Shown: positions 43,871 through 56,800 of the stretch, piece by piece
How the letters are laid out: the number at the start of each line of letters is the position of its first letter
How positions within the stretch are numbered: the stretch's first letter is position 1
From: Diplonema papillatum
Lineage: Eukaryota; Euglenozoa; Diplonemea; Diplonemida; Diplonemidae
Length of the DNA stretch: 64,000 nucleotides
Direction: 5' to 3'
Assembly: GCA_030068145.1 (NCBI GenBank)
Contig: JAPJBO010000064.1
Location: forward strand, 56,001 to 120,000
Made by a program: the position numbers and the translations under genes
Notes under the pieces: generated by a model
The model's database searches: none
Seen by the model: the letters and a program-made list of their open reading frames with translations, nothing else
Told to the model about the DNA's origin: nothing

Positions 43871-44207
43871 GATACTGTACTTGCCATGTTGGTACAGCGG
43901 GGCTGCCGGTATCCGGTTGCTTCCGGAGCGGCACACTGTGAACGCCTTCTCAAAGCGACACGGGACTGGCCTGCGCGTGACTGCTAACAGGTCCGACCCG
44001 GTAAAAAAGCCCGCGATGCAGTGACTCTACCCCCTGCATCAGGGTGGATCCGCTTCGTCCGGTTTTTTTTTTTCGAGACATTGCAATGTGTTCCAAAAAT
44101 GTAAGCCTGAGCAATGAGCGAACTAACACCAAACTGAAGATTCATGTCACTGTCACAGTTTACATGTCCGTGCTTCACATGGAGATCCCTAACTCAAGAC
44201 ATACCAG

Positions 44208-44257
44208 GTGAAAAAGAAGAAGAACAACCTGAAGAGAGGCCTGAAACTCGGCCTGCT

Positions 44258-44292
<35 letters not shown>

Positions 44293-44669
44293 CCCGCCCT
44301 CAGGACCCCAGCCTGAGCAAGAGCGCCCAAAACACCCAGGTGCAGCAGCAACCTCACCCGAGGCACTCTCCCAGACCGGTCGCAAGCCGGTCGCTAGTGG
44401 AGGGTGTCTCCCCGAGTGAGTTGAGCGGCGTGATCGTACCCTTGCCACAGTCTGCCGGTTCAACCGGACTCGCCCAGACTGGACGATCACCAGGTACCCC
44501 AACGACCGTAGAAAAACGGAATTGGGGACCGCCAAGCCGCGCCACAGCGAGCGCAGGGGTTCCGACGCAAGATCCGGCTAGCCACCGGGCACCCCTGCGG
44601 CAGACAGCGCAAGGACTGGCCAAGTCCCGCGTGGAGGGTGGCCCCTCCATCGCGCCGCGTACACGGTGA
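44208..44669 (+). other. open frame across a 32-base A tract, unlikely gene
   Basis: The frame runs from a Lys-rich start through poly(A) (about 44259-44291) into a GC-rich Ser/Pro/Thr-rich stretch (44300-44669). The GC-rich part could be a degraded element ORF, but no motif is visible. Confidence 0.25.
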
Positions 44670-44904
44670 GAACCGTGGGTAGCGACCTCTGCATCTCTCG
44701 AATCTCTGAGTTTTGAGTTTTAGTGGGTAAGTCCCGACGGAAAAACGGACAGTCCCACACTCACAAGTTTGGTCCGGCTTGTGGTCGTGCGTCACGCATT
44801 TCTCCCCTCAGTTACCAAAAAAAAAAAAAAAACAGGGGTCTCTGTGTGGATGCGTCAACGCAACAGTTTTTGAAAGGAAAGCGAAAGAGAGAAGGCATAT
44901 TTTT

Positions 44905-45130
44905 GTTTGTATAAGCACCTGCTTTGTAGGATTTGCTTGAGGAGACTGCCAGTTGCGAAAGATCAAAGGAGGTAAATGTGCTGTAGCCCAAACGAAACAC
45001 AGGTAAGTCTGGGTTTAGTGGCGGGCGTAAGCGTTCAGCAAAAAAAAAAAAAAAGACCCACTTTTGTAGTTGTATTGTTTTCTCCCCCTAGTCTCCTTCG
45101 AAATGAGCACAAGTAGTCTATCGAGTATTT
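44905..45130 (+). mobile_element. MITE-like repeat, near-complete copy
   Basis: Same landmarks as 41128-41355, with expanded A tract in the middle (cagcaaaaaaaaa) and a diverged end (gtctatcgagtattttt). It is followed directly by another dispersed family at 45131-45245 that also occurs at 40486-40600 and partly at 42346-42400. Confidence 0.75.
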
Positions 45131-45600
45131 TTGTCGTATACGATCTTAGAAGTTTAATACTAGTCCAACGACGGAACTAACACATTTACAAAGGTTATTA
45201 CCCCGTCGCTCCCGAGAAAAATACCGTAATTTATCCCTCGCAAAAACAGTAGTTGTGGCCGAATGTGACTCTGATGCCGTTCATCCCGTGTTCGAACCCC
45301 GCTGGCTGCTTTGCCAAGCAATCTTGGCGAAACCCCATAAAGTTCATCTGCCCCCCTTTCCAAACGAAGGTCCTTCCTCCGCCCCTATTTCCGGCAGCCA
45401 AATGCGTCGAACCTCCGCCCCCAGCAAAGCAACAACAATCAGGTGTACACGGGGAGGCGGGAAAGGGGGAGCGTTCCCATTTCAAGGAGAACTTGATGTC
45501 AACCTCGGCCGCATAGAGGTGAAGCGAAGGTAGTGCCGAGCATACTTTTTTTTTTCTCGAGGAAAGAGCCCTTGTCGTCCGGAGCCGGCGGGGTGAGAAG

Positions 45601-48600
45601 ATGGACTGCGAGCTGAACCTGACCGAAGTCGTTGGGGAGGTGCGCGAGTTGTTCGCGCCGGGGCAGGCGTTCAATGCCGACCGAATCGCGCACCTGTTCC
45701 GGCAGAAGCTGCTGCCCCACCTGCGGCCGGCCATGCAGACGATGGACGAGGTCGACAAGCTCGTGCTGATCCGCTTCCTGACGCAGCTTCGTCGCGCGAG
45801 CACGCCGTTCCACCACGTCGTCGAGCTCTACCTCACGTTTTTCCCCCTCGTCCCCCTCACCGAGCAAGGCGACCAACGCGCCCGCGCCAGCGAGCTCCTC
45901 AAGTGCATCACCGCCGACCTCTGCCCGACGCAGGCGCAGCCGCTGGCGGAAGGGCTGCTCGACTTTCTCGCGGCCCTGCTGGAGGCGGCGTGCTCCGTGC
46001 TGCCGGTCGAAGTCGCGTTTCTGAACGCGTTCGCCCGGTCCATTGGCATCCCGCCGCCGGCGTGCGCGCAGACGGCGCGGGTCGCCACCCGCGACGATGC
46101 GTTGGTCCTCGCGGAGGTCGCGCTGCCGTGTGCGTCCGCCGCCGTCGCCCAGTGCCTTCCCCCGGGGTCGCTGCATGGCGACCTGGTCGGGCTGGCCTGC
46201 GGCTTCGTGAAGCTCGGGCACAGGTCCGCCGGGTTGCGCGCCGAGTGCCTGCGGGCGCTGGAGGCGGCGCTGCCGCAGCTGCGGGTCGCGCCGCACTGCT
46301 GCGGCGCGGTCGGGCTCGTCGCCGCGACCGCCGCGGAGGCGCTCGCCTCCGTGCTGCCGCCCGCGCACGCGGCCGCGGTCCCGGACGAGCTGCGGCCGAC
46401 GCTCGCGGCCGCGTCGCGGCTGCTGCTCGGCGCGCTGCGGCACGCCCCGCGGCAGGCCGCAGCCGGCATCGCCGGCGCTCCCGCCGCCGCATCCGCCCTG
46501 GCCAGCACCGTCGGTCTGTTCTGCGGCGACGCCGACCCGGCGTGGCTCGCCGAGCTCCCCCGCGATGCCGTCGAGTGCCTCTTCGCGGGCGTCCTCACCG
46601 CCGCGCAAGCCGCGGCCAGCGACGACGGCGCGCTGGGCGAAGAGCTGTGCGCGTTGCTCTGGTCGAGGTGGGGCATCCGGGAAAAAGGGTGCGCCGCGAG
46701 CGCCGGCGCGGGTGGCGTCAAGGAGGAGCCCGTCGACGACGACGAGTACGAGCACGGGCAGCGCCGTCCGCTGCCCGACGACTTGATGGACATGCTCGCG
46801 TGCCTGCGAGACGCGCTGCACGAGGTCTCCCTGCGCGTCATGGAAGCAGTGGTCGAACGGTTGGTCCGCGCAGCGGAGGAGGAAATGTGCGCGGCCGACT
46901 GCGCCACGGCTTGCTTCGAAGTCGGCAAGTCGGCGGGTCGCCACGTCCGGGCGTTCCCCGGGGAAACCCTTGGGGACGTGGGGGGTCCTTTTGCTCCAGG
47001 GATCAACCTGTCGGTAGCGAAGCCGGCGGCGGTTCCCGCGAGGCTGTCGTTCGCGTCTCTGTGTGCCCCCGCGACCGACTTCATCCACGAGTCGCTGCTG
47101 CGCCCGCCGCTGGCTGGCGACGAGCAGGCGAGCGTGCTGCTGCAGGTCTTTGGGGCGGAGCACGCGCGGGCGTTCGTGACGCCAGCCCTTGCGGCGGCCC
47201 ACCCGCTGCTGCACCGGCTCTGCCGCTGCTTCCTGTCGGCCGCGCCGGTGGTCCCCGACGTGGCGGGCACCGTCGCGCGCGTGTTCCTGCGCCTCGCGCG
47301 CCGGAACGTGTTCCGGAGCCCGCACCTCGAGGAGATCTGCCAGCTCTGCCTGCACTCCGCCGGCAAAGGCGGCGCCGCGCACGGCTGGCTCGCGGCGCAG
47401 GTGGACGCGGGTTCGCCTGCCGGGCAGAACGTCGTGTGCGCCATCGTCGAGGTCGCGAAGGCGGTCGACGCGCGGCTGGTCGACGCCGGGAGGGGGTGCG
47501 GGGAAAAAGCGGTGGCCCTGCTGCTGGACCTGGCGGAGGGCGTCAAGCACGAGGGCGGCGGCCAGGGGCGGAAGCGGGTGCGCGAGTTGGTCTTCGGCGC
47601 GGTCGGCGACCTGTCGGGGTCGGTCATGACCGAGAAGCACCGCTCGGCGCTGCTGCGCGGGCTGATCGGCGACGTGAAGGCCTGGCGGGCGGACGAAGAC
47701 GCCGACGAATCCTCGCCCGCCAGCCTCCCGCGGCTGATCCTGCGGGTCTGCTCCCAGATAGCCGCCCACGACTCCTCCTCCCGGCAGCAGGTCACCGAAG
47801 CGATTCTTTCTCTGAACGAGCGGGCGCAGCGCTCTCTCTTCCACGAACTCCCCGCCATCCTCGACGCCCTTTTCCGACCCTCAACCACACCACCTCCCAG
47901 CGACCCCCACGCCAACCCGGAGCCGCACCGCCGTTCCAAGCGGAAGACACCCCCCGAGTCTACCCCCCCTACCGCGCTCACCCTGTCGGCGCTCCCGTTT
48001 TCCTTCACAGCCTGGGCGACCCTGCTGCGCCTCCTCCCTTCTTCCCCCCACGCCAACCCCGACACGCCCGCCGCGAAGCGGCGGGCAAAGGCGGGCAGGG
48101 CGGCGGCGGCCCCGCCGTCGCAGCCGGCGCCGGAAGGCGCGCCGAAGGCCCTCGTCCTGCGGGTGGTGGCCGCGATGCTCTCGATCGACGGCTGCGCGCT
48201 CGCGGCGGACGAGGAGCGGGACTTCGTGGCATCCGCGTTCCGCACGCCGGCGGGCGGGAAGCCCGGCGGCGACGGGCCGCCGTGGCAGCGCCTGGGTGCA
48301 CTCGGCGACGACGCCGGCGACGTGCGCGACGCGGCGGGCGGCGTGGTGGGCGTCTTGGTGGAGAAGCCGGAGCTGCTGGCGGCGGTGCTGCCGCCCGGCG
48401 CCTCGTCGAGCCTCACGCGGCTGGTCGAGCTGCTGCGGCCGTCGCTCGCGGACGAAACGATCCCGAAGGCCGTCCTCAAAAGCTTGCTCGGCGTCGTGGG
48501 CAGGGTCGCCCGCACTCTCGCGTCGACCGATCCGGCGCTCGGCGCCGTCGTGATGCTGCTGGTCCAGCTGCAGAAGGAGCAGTACCGCTCCGCGTTCGCG

Positions 48601-50898
48601 ACCAACTTCGCCCGCCACGAGCTCTCGGTCCTCGAGGGCAGACTCGACCTCCAGCTCTCCGACCTCTTCCGCTCGTTCCCCGATGCCTACCCGCTGCTCC
48701 TCGACGAGCTGCCGGCCTACAACGAGACCCGCTCCGCCGCGTCCGCGCCGCTGCTGACGATCGTGTCGGACTACAACGACCAAGACCTCGAAACGTTCAT
48801 CCTCGAAAACCTCCCGAGCCTGCTCACTTTCATCCTCAGAACCCCCGACCTCGGCCCCCCTTCCCCTCGCATCCGCAGCGTGTGCGCGTGCATCCAAGAG
48901 CTGCCCCCCGAGAAGCTCGAGGCGCACCGGGTGTCCTCGTCGCGGGACCAGGCGCTGATGGTCCGCGAGGTCGTCGTTGTGAACCTGCACAGCGTGATTT
49001 ACGGCATCCTCACCGCGACCGAGGGCTCGTCGTGGGACGACTACTACAAGCGGGCTCGCAGCCAGCTCGTCTTCGTCCACGAGCAGACCGGCGACATGTA
49101 CGCGCAGACGGTGAAGCTGCGGATTCTCCCGCTGGCGAAGGAGATCCTGATGTCTGTGGGGGTCGCGACCGCGTCGTTCGAGGCGTCCGTGGCGCGGGCG
49201 GAGTGCGCGCTGCAGATGGCGCACCTAGTGTACAACTCCGCGAAGGAGAGCTTGGACGAGACGCCGGCCGGGTCGCCGATCCCGCGGGCGCGGTGCGTGG
49301 AGCCGGAGGCGGAGCGGGCGAAGGGCGCGCGCGAGAGGATAGCCGCCGCGTTCTTCAGCGTGTTCGACGGCCTCGGCGACCTGATGGGCGCCGCGACCTC
49401 CCGGCTGGGCACCTCGCCGGCCAACATCGCGCAGGGGCTCCGCATCCTCCACGGCATCGTGCGCCTCCTCGGCCCCGAGACCGAGCGGTACACCCGCAAG
49501 ATCACGCCGACCCTCAACCTCTGCTTCGAAACCCTCCGCAACCAGCCCGCCGCCGACCCGGCCCACCGCGCAGCTGCGCGCCTCCTCGAGGACACCTGGG
49601 CGGCCTACCTCCAGAACCTGCCGCCGGCGACCCTCCGAGAACACCTCGACACCTTCGTGGTCGAGGCCGTCGGGCTCCGGGTCCTTTCCGAGGAGACGTC
49701 GGCCGCGCTGCTGAAGATCCTCCGCGCGAAGACGAAGAACTGCGTGGAGGACTGGCTCAACGTCCGGCACTTCCTCCCGTCAGGCAAGCGGTTCGAAGAC
49801 ATAGCCGCGGAGCTGACCGGGGGGGACGCCGCCGCCTCCGTCGACGACGCCCTCCGCATGATTCTGAAGGGGTTGCACTCGGTGTCGAAGGAGTGCCGGA
49901 GCGAAAGTCTGAACGCGCTGCACGACCTGTTGAAGGCGAAGCGCCGGGTTCTGCTCGACCTTCTAGCGGTGGAGCCGCTGAACGAAATCGTGCGCGAGGT
50001 GATCGGTTGTTTGCTTCGCATGGCGAGGGTGTGGGACGTGAGCTCGTCGATGTACGTACGGGTCATGTCCGCTCTCGGGCTGCTGGGCGCGGTGGATCCC
50101 AACAGGGTGCGATACGACGCGGGGGCGATGAGTGAAGAATCGAAGACGCTGGAGGACTACACCGACGACGTCTTCGCGGTGAAGCTCATCAACAACTTCC
50201 TGGTGAAGACCCTCGAGCTCCCGTGGTCGCACGCGGGCCGGACGCCCGCCCACGACAAGGCCGCGTACGCGATTCAAGAGCTCCTGAAGAACCTCCGCTC
50301 CCGCAGCCGCTCGCGCACCGCCAGGGAGTTCGAATCCGACCTGGCCGAGGTGCAAAGCTGCGACTGGTGGCACCTCATCGACTCCGCGCACCGCCCGAAA
50401 GTCCAGGCGTACCTGGACACGAAGTACGTCATCCAAATCACGCACCAAAGAAACGCAAAAGCAGTGGAGTTCAGCAGAGGCATGCCATTCCGGGTATGGC
50501 TGAAGGCATGGATGGTGAACCTCATAGGCAGAACCTCCGGACCTCGCGGAGCGATCATCCAAGTAGTCCGCAACGTGGTTAAAGACGACATCGACATGGC
50601 GCTGTTCGTGCTGCCTTACCTAGTTCTGAACGTCGTCATGCACGGAGGCGAAGCTGGCATCTCGCTGGTCATTCAAGAGATCGAATCTGTGCTTCGGCAC
50701 GCCGACGCGCATCCAGGCGAGTCAGCTGAGCATGTCCAGGTTCTTTGTTCCCTCATTGACAAACTCAACGCCTGGCGTGCCTTAGTCGAGGGCAGGGTGC
50801 AACTCAAACGCGTGAGCCCGAATGTAAAGGTCACTGCCGACGACGCGAAGAAGGTGCACCAAGTTAAGGCACTCCGGGAAAAACTGCCCTACGTCTTG
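45601..50898 (+). CDS. ATR: ATR exon 1 (HEAT-repeat N-terminal region and start of FAT approach)
   Basis: 1766 codons from ATG 45601 to donor GTATGT at 50899. The N-terminal ~1,400 residues are helical and Ala/Leu-rich, as expected for HEAT repeats, with low sequence conservation. From about residue 1480 similarity to ATR is clear: a block corresponding to MYVRVMSALGLLGAVDPNR, then HDKAAYAIQELLKNL, TKYVIQITHQRN, FRVWLKAWMVNLIG and DIDMALFVLPYLVLNVVMH. A disordered Pro-rich insert sits at residues about 760-850. The exon ends within the segment leading into the FAT domain (VKALREKLPYVL). Confidence 0.88.
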
Positions 50899-53800
50899 GT
50901 ATGTGCCTCTGCGCGGCTCTTTGTTTGTTGAAAAAGCAACCGAGAAGGCCCCCGAGCGTTGCGAATTGCAAAATAGCGTGGTACGCATCAGCACGCTGAT
51001 GTCTTCCCGACAACGCAATAAGAGCGAGCGTCCAGTGAAGCCATGCGTCAACATGACCCAATGGCTGAAGCATTGCCAGTGCCGGGCGCTAGCGTCTGGC
51101 ACGAGCAAGGATGGCTGGAAAGTGAGCCGACGAGTGGACACTTCCACTAAAGCACACAGTGGAAAATTGGCACACCAATGTCTCCCCACTCTGCGACCGT
51201 AGTTCTAAACACGAGAACATCTGCGTTTAGGGCGTGTGCCTTGATGCGTCGCGACGTTATACCTCTCGGGGGCATCATGTTTCGGTTTCCCAGCTCCGCA
51301 GCCCATTTTCTTCGCTCACACTGCAGGTGCTTCAGTGTAGCTCGACTTGCAGGCACGACTTGCAGTGCAATTTTGATCTTTGTGCAAACAGCCAAAGGAG
51401 AAACGGGGACAGAGTCCTGAAGCTCAAGCGGGCGACGTCACCGCCTGATCGACTTGCTGCTTCTGGAAAAATCCCGCACGGTTTCCAGAGAGAGTGTGAG
51501 CCATGCCATTGCACAGACTTGAGGGTGGTCCTAGCACCACCTGCAGGGTATAGCAGCGCCCAAAAATACACGCAGGGGCTGACAGCTGAGAATTGGCTTT
51601 TTTTGCGTTTTGCCATCCTCCTCGGCTGACGAATAGCAAAAGCCTTGCCAAAAGGCACGAAACAAAAGTCAGAAGGGCAAAATGCATTTCTTTATTGGTG
51701 TCCCACTCACTGTTCGAACTTAACACAACAGCTCGCGCGCGCATGTAGAGTAACAAATCCTGCCCGTTCTTTGCTTTACACCGAGCTGCACTTGCGCAGC
51801 ATCCGATCGCAGGCAAAAGAACAACGACAAAAGCGCATGACGCAGCTCAGTCAAGTTGGGGTATCTTGTCTTTGTTTTCTCCCAAACTCAATACAGTCAT
51901 GTCCGGGGTTATCTTGTCTTCTGGGTTTTGCAGTTTACTGAGGGAATAGGAGCAAGGCGCATGGCTAGATGAGCACGACCACCTCGAATCGACACCAGGA
52001 GAATTCGGGTGGGGCTGGCTTCGACGACTAGAAATATCGGTAAATGGTAGCACTCCTGAACTAGCTCAAACCAACAGGATCGAAGAATGTCAGTCCAACC
52101 TTCCCGATTCTTTTTTTGAAAGTAGGCCAATACTGCAGGGAATAGTTGACTAGACCTCTTGAGTTTGTGCTAGCCACGAATTGGGGAGTCGGGAGAACCA
52201 ACAAAGCCAAAAGCAGTACCGACCCCCCGTTCGTGAGAAAAAGCGAAGAATAAAATCACCTTCTTTTTTCCATCTATCTTTGTCAAGAGCTGCAACTCAA
52301 CTATTCTTTTTTTTTAGCCACATGCAATGTGTGAGGAAACTGAACCGCCCAAGTAGGATCTTCTGATCATGATCATTTGCCAAATTTTCCACCTGAAACC
52401 ACGTCCAGGATTTGGGCTCAGGGTAGTGCGGTCAACGAAAACTCTAGTTTCCCTTTCTACTTTCTCCTACTCTCGCGGTGTACGTTTTTTTTTTTTTTTT
52501 TGTATAAGCACCTGCTTTGTAGGAAATACTTGAGGAGGCTGCCAGTTGCAAAAGATCAAAGGAGGTAAATGTGCTGTAGCCCACACGAAACACAGGTGAA
52601 TCTGGGTTTAGTGGCGGGCGTAAGCGTTCAACAAAAAAAGACCCATTTTGTAGTTGTATTGTTTCTCCCCCTCTAGCCTCCTTCGAAGTAAGCACAAGGC
52701 AGCCCCTCGAGTATTTTTAAATTCAAGTCGGGGGGTATCTGTCTTTTGTCTTTAGCGGTTCTCGCAATGTCAGTGCTCTGTGATTGCGAGGGCCTGCGCC
52801 TTTAGGCACGGCCTCCAAGCACCACGCGCTCAATTAGACAAGGTCTCTTGTTCCCCCCTATAAATTTGACGAAGGCGTTGCGGAAATTCGAGCGACCTTT
52901 CACTCATGAAAACACGCAGGTTCACAGCTGGTGCGACCAAAATGACCTTCGACTGTACCAGGATGTGTACTCGAAGCTTCAAGAGCCAGACGGGCTGCTT
53001 GGAGTCCGGTTCTTGCGACAGCAGAACGAGTTCGAAGAGCAACTCGAAGAGCAAGCGGTCGATCTCGAAACTGGAGGGGTCTGCTTTTTCGATCTCTTTT
53101 CCTTTTGGCAGTTTCAACCATTGGTGCTACAGACGGCAACCCCGTGTCGACTGTGCTTTGCGGAGTTTACTGCGCACATTACACCGCAAAAAGAAGACAA
53201 GTTGAGACAAATCGTGCGGTCTAGCGAGGGTATAGCTGATTGCTCAGACGGTTGTAGCCATGACTGACTACTTGCAGGCGGGACTGCGAAGACGTGACTG
53301 CTACCCCCCGCCTCCCGAGCCGCCCCGGGGATCTATCTGTTCTGATGTGCTGCTTTCACCCTGGTCGGTGTTTTGCGTGGAGCTGCCCTCAACTTCAATC
53401 CAACACAGATGTGGTCCGATGCTGCGCAACGGTACGAACTGCTGATCGAACAGAATCCGGAGAATCCCCATTTTCAAGTATGCTGGCGTTCGTTGGTTGT
53501 TTTCAGCGAGAAATCCACAAAACGATTTCGTTTGCCGTCGGTGCCATTGCGCAGAGTTCAGAAGGTTCGGGCGGCGGTTGCTTGTGGTTACGGTGCCGTA
53601 TGCACCCACAACGCATTCAGAGCACTTTCTTTGGCTGACGAGAGACAAGAACGGCGGGTCGCACGCCAGGCTACAAGCACACAAACACACACCGCGCCTA
53701 TCATTTTTCATCGTCTGCCAAGAGCTGACAAAACTCTGGGAACGTGCCGGTATCGAACGGCGGCGATCCCCCGCGAGACGAGCTCACCCGCCGGCCAGAG

Positions 53801-56800
53801 CGCCCGCTGCAGCACCAACTCCGGTGCCTCCACTCACTGCAGCAGAGCCGCAACTTGCAGCGCGCCTCCGGAGCGACTTACGCCCGCCGTAGCAGCACGA
53901 AGAGAAGTGAAGAGACCGGAAACTCCCCAGAGGGATGGTCCCTGCACTCTAACTCGTCTCTCTCTCTCTCTCTCTCTCCCTCTCTCTCTCTCGAACTTTT
54001 TTCCGGCTTTGTGCGACACACAATTACACAAAACGCTACAAGATCAGACTAAGGATTTCATCTTATATGGCTATATACGCTTTTCCGCTCAGTTGTGGGT
54101 TGCAGCAGACGCGAACAATTTGCATTGCGCGACTCAGCTGTTCCCACCACCACGCACCGCCACACACGTCGACAGGAGCGCATGATGGAGTGCCTGCAAT
54201 CTCTCGGCCAGTACTCCGTGATGATCGCGTACTCGGAAAACCGCATCCACCTGCGGCGGTACACGTGCCAGGCGGCGTGGCGGCTGAACAACTGGGACCT
54301 CGTCGAGGCGTGCCTGAAGAACACGCCGGACGCCGGCGAACTCGACTTCGAAACGGGCCTCGCGCTGTCCCTCCTGCACATGAAACGCGGCGATTACCGG
54401 AAGGTCCCGCAGACGGCGGACCGCACCCGGGCGGGGATGCACTCGGATTTCGTGGCGGCGTGCCTCGAGTCGTACGAGACTGCGTACAAGCATTTGGTGA
54501 AGCTGCACGCGCTGACCGACGTGGAACGTGCGGCGGAGGTGGCGCAGGAGGTGAAGGACAACGTGACGCCGGGCGTCACGGGGTTGATGACCACCGAGCA
54601 ACTCCGCGCGGCACTCGTCGACGACCTGCGCCGGCACGCGAACCTAACGGAGCAGAGCCCTGAGACCCGTGACACCATCCTCGCAGTCCGTCGGGGGGTC
54701 TGCTCGGTGCTCGGCCTACACAAGGACGCGTCGCGCACGTGGCTTGAAGTCGCGAAGCTCTGCCGGAATGCGGGGCTCTTCCAGGTCGCCGAGGGCGCGC
54801 TGCTGCGCGCGGAGCGGCTGCCGAAGCTCGCGCACAGGCCGGAGGGCCTCCTGCTCGAGCAGGCCAAAATGCTCAAGGCGCAGCACAAGGTCCACGCCGC
54901 GCTGCGCATCATCTGCAACCCGGACCCGTCGACCCTGAAGTACGAGCGGGCGCCGGAGACGGCGGTGGCGAGGCTGCGCCTGCGGTCGATCAACTGGCAG
55001 TCGGAGATCAACAACCTGCCCGCGAACGACGTCATGCAGGAGTATGCTTCGCATCTTCTCCTCTACGACAGCTTTTAACCCCCATAATACAGGAAGAAGA
55101 GTCACTAAACTTTAGTCTAAATCACGGAACGTAGCACGAGCCTAGGACACACCCTTTGCGAGTCTAGAGAAACCATGTTGCTCAGGGCGGCGAACGATGT
55201 AATGGAGGACTATGCTCTGTTTTGTCTCCTCTCGAAAACACGTCACAGTCCATGGCAAACCATGGCAAAGAAACCTCAATTATTTTGTCGCTGAAGGCAC
55301 TAAACATAATTATCTTGGCGATAGCGAAGAGTAAAATAATAACGCGCGCTGCGAATAAAGGATGAAACCCGGAGTTGCAGACGCACTTTGCACTCCTGTA
55401 ACGATGCGAAGATTACTGGCTAGCCAGTACTTGTAATGAGCGTGTGCACCTACAGCCTGTAGGCACCCCACCAACCCCTCATTACTTGTTTGTTTTAAAC
55501 CCCCCACATTTGACAACGGCCGGAGACTTCAGAATCCCGGAATCTCAAGCGAACGTTAATCGAAAAACAGGTACCAAAGCATCGCTGCGAAGTGGCCGAA
55601 CGAGGAAGTGTACCATGCGTGGGTTCCTTTCTGGAGAAGATCTTCACGTCGACGAAGGAAGGCACCCCTGAGACGAACAAGGGGCAGGCCCAGCTCGAGG
55701 AGCAGGTGAACACGGTGAAGGAGTCGGTGCCCCGGATCCTCCGGTACTACGCGCGCTCGCTCACGCTCGGGATGAAGTACCTGTATCATTCCCTCCCGCG
55801 ACTGCTGTCAACGAGCTCTGCGAATAAGAGATGAAATCAGTCACTTCAAGAAACCCGGAGTTGCAAGCGCACTTTGTACGCCTATAACGACGCGAAGATT
55901 ATTGGCGAACCAATACTAGTAATGAAAAGTGTAGACCTAGGAACCTGACCAACCCCTATTTACTTGTTTGCTTTAAAACCCCACATATTTGACAACGGCC
56001 GGAGACTTCAGAATCCCGGAATCTCAAGCGAACGTTAATCGAAAAACAGGTACCAAAGCATCGCTGCGAAGTGGCCGAACGAGGAAGTGTACCATGCGAT
56101 GGGTTCCTTTCTGGAGAAGATCTTCACGTCGACGAAGGAAGGCACCCCTGAGACGAACAAGCGGCAGGCCCGGCTCGAGGAGCAGGTGAACACGGTGAAG
56201 GAGTCGGTGCCCCGGATCCTCCGGTACTACGCGCGCTCGCTCACGCTCGGGACGAAGTACCTGTACCACTCCCTCCCGCGGCTGCTGTCGATCTACGTCA
56301 ACGAGCTCTCGGGGCTGGTCGCCGCCTCGCAGGAGTCGAAGTCGGCGTCGAAGGCGAACGTCAACCTCTGCGGGAAGACCGCCGCCGTCCTCAACGCGGC
56401 CATGGAAGAGGCCCTGTCGACGCTGTCGAGCCCCGTGCTGTACACTTCGCTCAGCACGCTGATCCCCCTCCTCACCCACCAGTCGCCGTCGGCCGTTCGC
56501 CTGTTGGCCCGTTTCGTCCGCAAGATCCTGAAGCAGTACCCCGAGCGTGCCGCGTGGTCGCTGATGTGCTTCATGTTCTCGTCGCGGCAAGAACGCATCG
56601 ACGTGCTCGACTCCGAGGTCATGGTGCCGATGGCAGCGAACCGCGCCGAATTCGGCCGTGCCCTGGAGCTCATCGAGGAGGCGAAGGTCGCAACGACGGC
56701 CATCAACAAGCTCGCCGCCCAGAAGGTCCCGCCGGGGACGCGCCACGTCAGCTTCCACACGTTCGACTTCGCGGCGCCGCTCACGCGGCGCCTGCCGCTG

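Noticed and set aside
45255-45320. tRNA-like TTCGAAC box
   Set aside because: The five bases on each side of the supposed T loop do not pair and no D or anticodon arm can be drawn at proper distance.
45499-48605. Long minus-strand ORFs (781 and 925 codons) opposite the ATR N-terminal exon
   Set aside because: They are shadows of GC-rich coding DNA; the + strand frame carries ATR similarity and splices in phase to the other exons.
45903-50135. 1410-codon + strand ORF overlapping ATR in another frame
   Set aside because: Composition is Arg/Gly/Ala/Pro, as expected from an out-of-frame reading of GC-rich codons; no conserved motif.
51178-51629. Extra ATR exon candidates with short Cys-containing frames in intron 1
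   Set aside because: They do not resemble the FAT-domain entry and would not keep phase with both neighbours.
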